Shown: one piece after another, positions 58,480 to 64,000 of the stretch
Layout of the letters: every line of letters begins with the position of its first letter
How positions within the stretch are numbered: the stretch's first letter is position 1
Origin: Pogonophryne albipinna
Taxonomy: Eukaryota; Chordata; Actinopteri; Perciformes; Artedidraconidae
Assembly (NCBI GenBank): GCA_028583405.1
Contig: CM053259.1
Location: 19,629,594-19,693,593 of the forward strand
Direction: 5' to 3'
Length of the DNA stretch: 64,000 nucleotides
The notes under the pieces: generated by a model
Seen by the model: only the letters and a program-made list of their open reading frames with translations
What the model was told of the DNA's origin: nothing
Database searches by the model: none
Position numbers and translations under genes: made by a program

Positions 58480-58685
58480 TATTATAGACTATATATATAA
58501 ATGGACGTAGTGTCCGTGACGTCACCCATGGGTTTCTGCAGCGTTGCTGAGAAGTCCTTAGTAGGCGGAGTCGGCCGCTGCCGTCTCGACAGTGAAGTCA
58601 GAGTCTAACTCCAGCCTGATCCAAATAAGGGCAAAGAGGCGGAGCCGAGGCGGCATAAGATAAGTCCGATATTTAAATAAAGAAT
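58480..58685. repeat. Probable dispersed teleost repeat
   Basis: TATAAATGGACGTAGTGTCC, then GTGACGTCACCCATGGGTTT and GGCGGAGTCGG, is a sequence I associate with a widespread short fish repeat. No inverted ends or duplication could be defined. Recognition is by memory of the motif, so confidence is limited. Confidence 0.4.
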
Positions 58686-58695
58686 ACTCCACCAG

Positions 58696-59111
58696 CAGGG
58701 GCGGATCTACGGGGGGGGCAAGGGGGGCAGCTGCCCCCTAACTTTTGTGTCCCTAAAACTGTACTTGTAGAAACAAACCTACACTATGTCCACAAGCTTC
58801 TCAAGCAACGAAACAAGCAGTTCATTCATTAAAAGTGAATCATTTTAAATATCATCTTAGGCCCGTTAAAAGCGTAGCTACTGCCCTGCATTTAACTGCG
58901 GATTTGTGCATTCACACAGATCGCAGCTCACACCTGCAGAGAGGGAGCGAGCTGTCCCAGCACCTCAAGGTGAATCAGCTTCCCCTGGGAGCATTTCCCC
59001 TTCCACTAGTTTTGTTTTTACTAAGGACGAGAGCTTGAAACAAAATATTAATTAAAACTGCGGTCGCACATGTTGCGCAGTATAAAATACCACGTACTGT
59101 CCGCCCCACTG
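58696..59111. mobile_element. Possible degraded hAT element
   Basis: CAGGGGCGGATCTACGG at 58696 looks like a hAT left end. CCGCCCCACTG ending at 59111 could be its eroded right end. No matching 8-bp flanks were found and the pairing is short, so the right boundary is uncertain. Confidence 0.35.
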
Positions 59112-59684
59112 TGGTCTATGGAAATTGCTCCTTTCTGCAGCCTGCTTCTATCGGCCAATAGATGAACTGCAGTTTGTGGCACTTCCTTATGGGCTTCCCG
59201 GCTCTGCCCCAGAGTTTGCCGCTTGGCTCACATGCATAAAGTTAGTTATACTTTATGTTGCAAGTTTGTGTCGATTGAGCAAAAACATAGAATTACCTCA
59301 CCTAATTTGGTCCATTGTACATCAAGATTATCCCCTAAAAATCAGCAGCAATTTGAGTCGCTGTAAAACTTTTATCATAATCTTTACAAGGACATACCTG
59401 TGAATGTAACGCTGATGTTTGGGTAATGGAAATCTTTACATCTGTGCTCCAATATATGTACATGACCCCGATTCCTACTATTCTCCTTTCATCTCCCTTT
59501 CTCATCACTATCTATCTGGCTGGGTCCCAGGTTGTCAGCTTATCCTTGTCCCGGGCCTGGAGCTCTACGGGGAAGAGAAGAGTCTGCAGGAGCTGTCTGA
59601 CTGCCAGTCAGTCAGTGTCAACTCCACACTGTAATCCTCTACTGCTTCCGATAAGGATAAGGCAGAGAAGACTAGGCTAGCAGA
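59112..59684. other. Non-coding stretch, nothing identified
   Basis: No array, element end or supported exon. Confidence 0.5.
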
Positions 59685-59812
59685 AGAGAAGAGAAGAGGA
59701 GAGAAGAGAAGATAGGAAAAGAGGAAAGGAGAGAGGAGAGGAGAGAAGATAGGAAAAGAGGAAAGGAGAGAGGAGAGGAGACAAGAGGAGAGGAGACAAG
59801 AGGAGACAATAG
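59685..59812. repeat. Purine-rich minisatellite-like tract
   Basis: A/G-only apart from a few T/C. A unit of about 40 bp (GAGAAGATAGGAAAAGAGG, then AAAGGAGAGAGGAGAGGA) occurs at least twice, followed by two to three AGGAGACAAG units. It is a candidate for triplex formation. Confidence 0.8.
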
Positions 59813-61589
59813 AGATTGAATAAAACTTTCAAGAAGTCATTGATACATGGAGAAAAAAGGCAACATTGTATATGAGACACAAAACTTTTTTCAAGTGGGA
59901 GATTCATAATTTTAGCAACCAAACAACATTCCATACCTCCCCCCCCCCAACAAAATAAATGATGTGGCTTTATCATTTTCTGAGTCACAGTTGAGAGAGC
60001 TCAGGGCCACTGCTCTATATAATATGATTAACCAGTTGTTATCAGTGAGGTTCTCCTTCATTTAACTTGGCCCTCAGAAGGCCGATGCTTAAAAAGTATT
60101 TCCTCTCAGTCAGGCTGTGGTTGGAATGTAATCAAATATGAATCAAGGCAGAGAGATCACAGGAGCAGCACACTGAATTAACTATTGCATGATGGCTTAC
60201 ATCAGGTATGACACTTGATGTAAAGCCCAAGCAGGCACAGAAATCTCCTTTCTAGAGACGGTTAACGAAGCAGCTCGGAGGATTTTAACCCTTTTGATGA
60301 GTTCCTCAGATTCAATTTGATGCAGGAACTCAAATGTGTAGCCTAAAAGCTTGTTATCTGCCCACTAATCATCATAATTTACACATTATACAAGTTCACT
60401 GTAGTCTTTCACAGCAACCTCCCTGGCAAATGGACAGCTGTATATCATGTCAGCAACACTGGCAGCCATTACGGAGTCAAAGCCAACACACGGCTGAACT
60501 AAGTCCCAAAGCCAGCTTCCCTTTTTCACATGGTTATTGAGCCATGCAGAGGCTTATCGACCCAACAATGTAACACAAGTTTGTAGAATGGCTTTAGTCC
60601 CCTCTCTCTCTCTCATTCAGAATCTGGGGTTTGCCTTGGTCATTCAGAAGATTGGTATTGATTATTCTGCCACTTCAAAATAATGACTGTAAGCATGGAA
60701 ACAGGATCACAAAGCCAGCAAATGCACACAATTCACTCTAATGTTCACACACAAGATATAGATCTACAAGTCCTGTGAAGTGATAAACTCCCTTTGAATG
60801 TTAAAATGAACGTTTCGATCCAATTATGAGATATTAGCGGGACTTCAACAAGCGCAGTGGTGAAGTTCGGTGATAGTCGTTGACCCTTACATCACCAACG
60901 ACGTGTTTCCACTCTGCACAGATAAATTGCAGATTCAAGTGCCTGCCATCTCAGTTGAATTGTTATTGCTGTTCTGTACAGAAATCAGTCTAAGAAACAC
61001 AAGACTGTGCACTAAGCGATAAAGGCATACAGCATCCCACACAGCGGAATGTTCTTTCACACAAAATACAAAAAACTCTCATTGATCCCCTTTAAAAGCA
61101 GTATTCTGTGTGTGTGAGGGTGTCCTTTCTCCTGTGTGCATGCATGTGTACTCAGTGTACTCATGAATAGAGGAGGATGAAAGGAAAAGCTGAAAAGGTC
61201 TGAGCGCACTGCATGGTTCAACCAGACAGCTCAATCTCTTGATCTGCCCCCCCCAACCCACCCTCTTTACTATTTCAAAATAATTTTTTCTCACACCTAC
61301 ACCTGCCCACACAGCTGTTCCTCTTTCCAGCTTGGGTAAAAGAAGACTGAGGAATATGGATTCACCTGTGACTGCAGGCATGTGTGACATCATTTTCATT
61401 ATTCATATAAGCATTTGCTTCCTCCTGCTCCCTTTCGGACACATATGATTTATTATTATTATTAAATTATCACGCATCAAGCACTTGTTTGGTGTAAAAG
61501 TGGTAGAAAATATTTACCAGGGAGAGAAATAAGCGAGAAAGGAAACAGAAAAGCAATATCTAATCAATATGCTCAACGTTTTAGCTTGC
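59813..61589. other. Non-coding stretch, nothing identified
   Basis: A run of ten C is at 59939-59948. No gene or element end was found before the LINE at about 61.6 kb. Confidence 0.5.
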
Positions 61590-61594
61590 TTAAA

Positions 61595-62400
61595 AACAAA
61601 TTTTCTTTAGATGTGTCTGAATGTGCCCGAGGTACAGGCCGAGGAGGTGGAGTTGCAGCAATCTTTGACTCAAGTTTACTTATCAATACTAAACCAAAAT
61701 TAAATTATACCTCCTTTGAAAGTCTCGTTTTTAGTCTTACGCATCCGACCTGGAAAACTTTGCAGCCATCTTATTTGTTACAGTGTACCGTGCACAAGGT
61801 CCTTATTCAGAATTCTTATCAGAATTCTCTGAGTTTTGATCAACTTTGGTTCTTAAAACAGATAAAGTAATTATCGTAGGTGACTTTAATATTCATGTTG
61901 ACGATGATAAAAATAGCCTTACTGTTGCATTTAACTCTACATTAGATTCTGTTGGTTTTCGTCAGAGTGTAAATAAACCAACCCACTGCTATAATCACAC
62001 TCTGGACCTTGTTCTGACTTATGTTATTGAAATTGAGAAACTATTAGTTGAACCGCATAATCCTGCTTTATCCGACCATTTCTTAGTAACTTTTGAAGTG
62101 CCGTTACTAGACTACAAAGCATTCGTCAAAAGCTCCTGCAGCAGAAACCTATCTGTTAGTGCTATAGCCAAATTTAAGGAAGAGATTCCACCAATACTTA
62201 ACTCGATAGCATGTCTGCATGTAAGGGAGGAAACTTATACAAAATGTACACCACCCCAAATTGATCATGTTGTTGATAGTGCTACAGATGCGCTGCGAAT
62301 AAAATTATACTCTGTTGCTCCTTTGAAAAAGAAGAAAATAAAACAACATAGATTAGCTCCATGGCATAATGCCGAAACCCGCAAAATAAAGCAAAAGTCG
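61595..62400 (+). pseudogene. Broken endonuclease region of L2 ORF2
   Basis: The translation starts mid-domain with ARGTGRGGGVAAIFDSSLL in one frame. It shifts frame at about 61770-61780 and passes an in-frame TGA at 61837-61839. It then continues with VIIVGDFNIHVDDD (from about 61867) and the PALSDHFLVTFEVP block (62071). GDFN and SDH are the catalytic/metal-site motifs of the exonuclease-endonuclease-phosphatase fold that nicks target DNA. A second frameshift near 62380-62400 separates this segment from the reverse transcriptase frame. The missing N-terminus, one stop and two shifts mean it cannot encode an active endonuclease. Confidence 0.88.
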
Positions 62401-64000
62401 AGACAAGGATATGGCGTTCCACTAAACTTGAAGAATCTCGTTTAATTTGGCATATTACTCTCAATGAATATAAGAAAGCACTGCATAAAGCGAGAGCAGC
62501 CTACTACTCTTCATTAATAGATGAGAATAAGAATAATGCAAGATTTCTTTTCAGCACTGTAGCCAGGCTGACAGAGAGCCATAGCTCGATTGAGCCTTCT
62601 CTAGCACTCAGTAGTAATGATTTTATGTGCTTTTTTAACGATAAAATTGTTACTCTTAGAAACAAAATTAATGACCTCTTGCCTTTGACCAGTATAGTGT
62701 TATCAACAGCTCCCGGAAACGTAAGTTCTAATATTACACTCGAATGCTTTTCAGCCATAAACCTTGAACAATTAAATTCAATGATTCTCTCTTCTAAACC
62801 ATCAACGTGTATGTTAGACCCAATTCCAACTAAGCTGTTGAAGGAAGTTTTTCCATTAATTAGCACTTCTTTAGTAAATATTATGAATATGTCTTTATTA
62901 TCAGGCTATGTTCCACAATCATTTAAAGTAGCAGTGATAAAACCGCTTCTTAAAAAGTACAACCTCGATCCAGAGTTTTTAGCCAATTATAGACCTATTT
63001 CTAATCTTCCGTTCCTCTCAAAAATTCTTGAGAAAGCAGTCGCAAAACAGTTGTGTGATTACTTAAAAAACAATGATTTATTTGAAGATTTTCAGTCTGG
63101 CTTTAGAACACATCATAGCACAGAGACAGCTCTGGTTAAAGTCACAAATGACATTCTAATAGCCTCAGACAAGGGACTTGTCTCTATTCTTGTTTTGCTC
63201 GATCTCAGTGCTGCATTTGATACTATCGACCATAATATCTTATTGCAAAGACTAGAGCACTTAGTTGGCATACAGGGAACTGCTTTAGGCTGGTTTAGGT
63301 CCTATCTATCTGAACACTCTCAGTTTGTACGTGTCAACGATGAATATTCCACGCAAACCAAAGTTAGCCATGGAGTGCCACAGGGCTCAGTGCTCGGACC
63401 TATTTTGTTCACATTATATATGCTTCCATTAGGCAATATTATAAGGAATCATTCTGTACATTTTCATTGTTATGCGGATGATACTCAACTATATTTATCA
63501 ATCAAGCCTGATGAAATTAATCATCTAAATAAAATTCAAGACTGCCTCAAGGACTTAAAAACGTGGATGACCTTAAACTTTTTGATGTTAAACACGACCA
63601 AAACTGAAGTTATTGTACTTGGCCCGAAGAATCTACGAAACAAATTATCTAAAGATATACTAACTATGGATGGCATTAATTTGGCCTCCAGTGAGACTGT
63701 AAGGAATCTTGGTGTTATATTTGATCAGGATTTATCCTTTAACGCCCACATAAAATCAATTTCAAGGACCGCCTACTTCCATCTACGTAACATTGCAAGA
63801 ATCAGGCATATCTTGCCTCAAAACGATGCAGAGAAACTAGTCCATGCATTTGTTACTTCAAGGCTGGATTATTGTAACTCTTTATTATCAGGGTGTACCA
63901 AGAAGTCAGTTAAGTCGCTTCAGCTGATTAAAAATGCTGCAGCTCGTGTACTAACCAGAGTTAGGAAAAGGGACCACATTACTTTTGTTCTGGCTGCCTT
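62391..64000 (+). CDS. L2 LINE reverse transcriptase region of ORF2 (open, partial)
   Basis: The frame is open for about 536 codons with no stop, from about 62391 to the window end. It contains the ordered reverse transcriptase blocks: NYRPISNLPFLSKILEK (62985), FQSGFRTHHSTETAL, LDLSAAFDTIDH (about 63198), HGVPQGSVLGP (63369) and the catalytic CYADDTQLY (63468). VRNLGVIFDQDLSFNAH and RLDYCNSLLSG follow. The FDTID and YADD aspartates that bind catalytic metals are all present. The domain would copy the element's RNA at the nicked target. The true N-terminus is in the damaged endonuclease part, so no start codon is assigned. The C-terminal end is cut by the window. Confidence 0.9.

Larger units (their letters stand above)
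61590..64000 (+). mobile_element. L2-clade LINE, 5'-truncated, runs off the window
   Basis: The sense-strand element begins inside the apurinic-type endonuclease domain and continues through reverse transcriptase to the last base of the window. No ORF1 or 5' UTR is present upstream, and the left boundary near 61590 is where coding similarity starts. The 3' UTR and tail lie beyond the window. It belongs to the same clade as the fragments at 40.6 and 55.4 kb but has a different protein sequence. Confidence 0.92.

Overview
The window looks like non-coding nuclear DNA from a bony fish, probably a percomorph teleost. The reasons are AT-rich sequence with almost no coding content, very long uninterrupted (CA)n/(GT)n microsatellites, LINEs of the L2 clade, a tRNA-derived SINE with a teleost-type tail, and many short hAT-, Harbinger- and TTAA-type elements. 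Nothing bacterial or viral is evident: there are no operons, rRNA, CRISPR array, or LTR/retroviral gene set.

Layout. 1-15.9 kb: intronic or intergenic DNA with dense CA/GT arrays (6656-6948, 11745-12004, 13570-13960, 14233-14334), one possible small minus-strand exon (1699-1790), and two diverged copies of a ~90-bp segment sharing GATGACATCATTACTA (7744 and 12798). 15.9-20.4 kb: three non-autonomous DNA transposons side by side: a hAT (15908-16866), a Harbinger-like MITE (16978-17616) and a 2.75-kb foldback element (17689-20434) whose 236-bp arms carry three small palindromes each. 21.4-25.98 kb: three more hAT-type elements. 28-30 kb: an old dispersed repeat and a SINE. 31.6-33.8 kb: two CA arrays over 300 bp. 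34.4-36.4 kb: a hAT MITE, then a 1.36-kb hAT with a TTAA-flanked MITE nested inside it. 38-41 kb: a second copy of the old repeat, a small MITE, a good candidate exon on the minus strand (39532-39697) and a 5'-truncated L2 LINE. 43-53 kb: mostly unremarkable sequence with CA/GT arrays. 55.4-57.6 kb: an antisense L2 fragment and a TTAA-flanked 782-bp element. 58.4-59.1 kb: degraded repeats. 61.6-64.0 kb: a sense L2 LINE whose endonuclease region is broken but whose reverse transcriptase frame stays open to the window edge.

No complete host gene is visible. The two best exon candidates (39532-39697 and 1699-1790) lie on the minus strand and have compatible splice phases, so much of the window may be introns of one unidentified minus-strand gene. 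The only substantial protein-coding information belongs to retrotransposons. The most interesting structures are the foldback element, its short sequence overlap with the TTAA element at 57 kb, the duplicated GATGACATCATTACTA segment, and a perfect 26-bp palindrome at 15735-15760.
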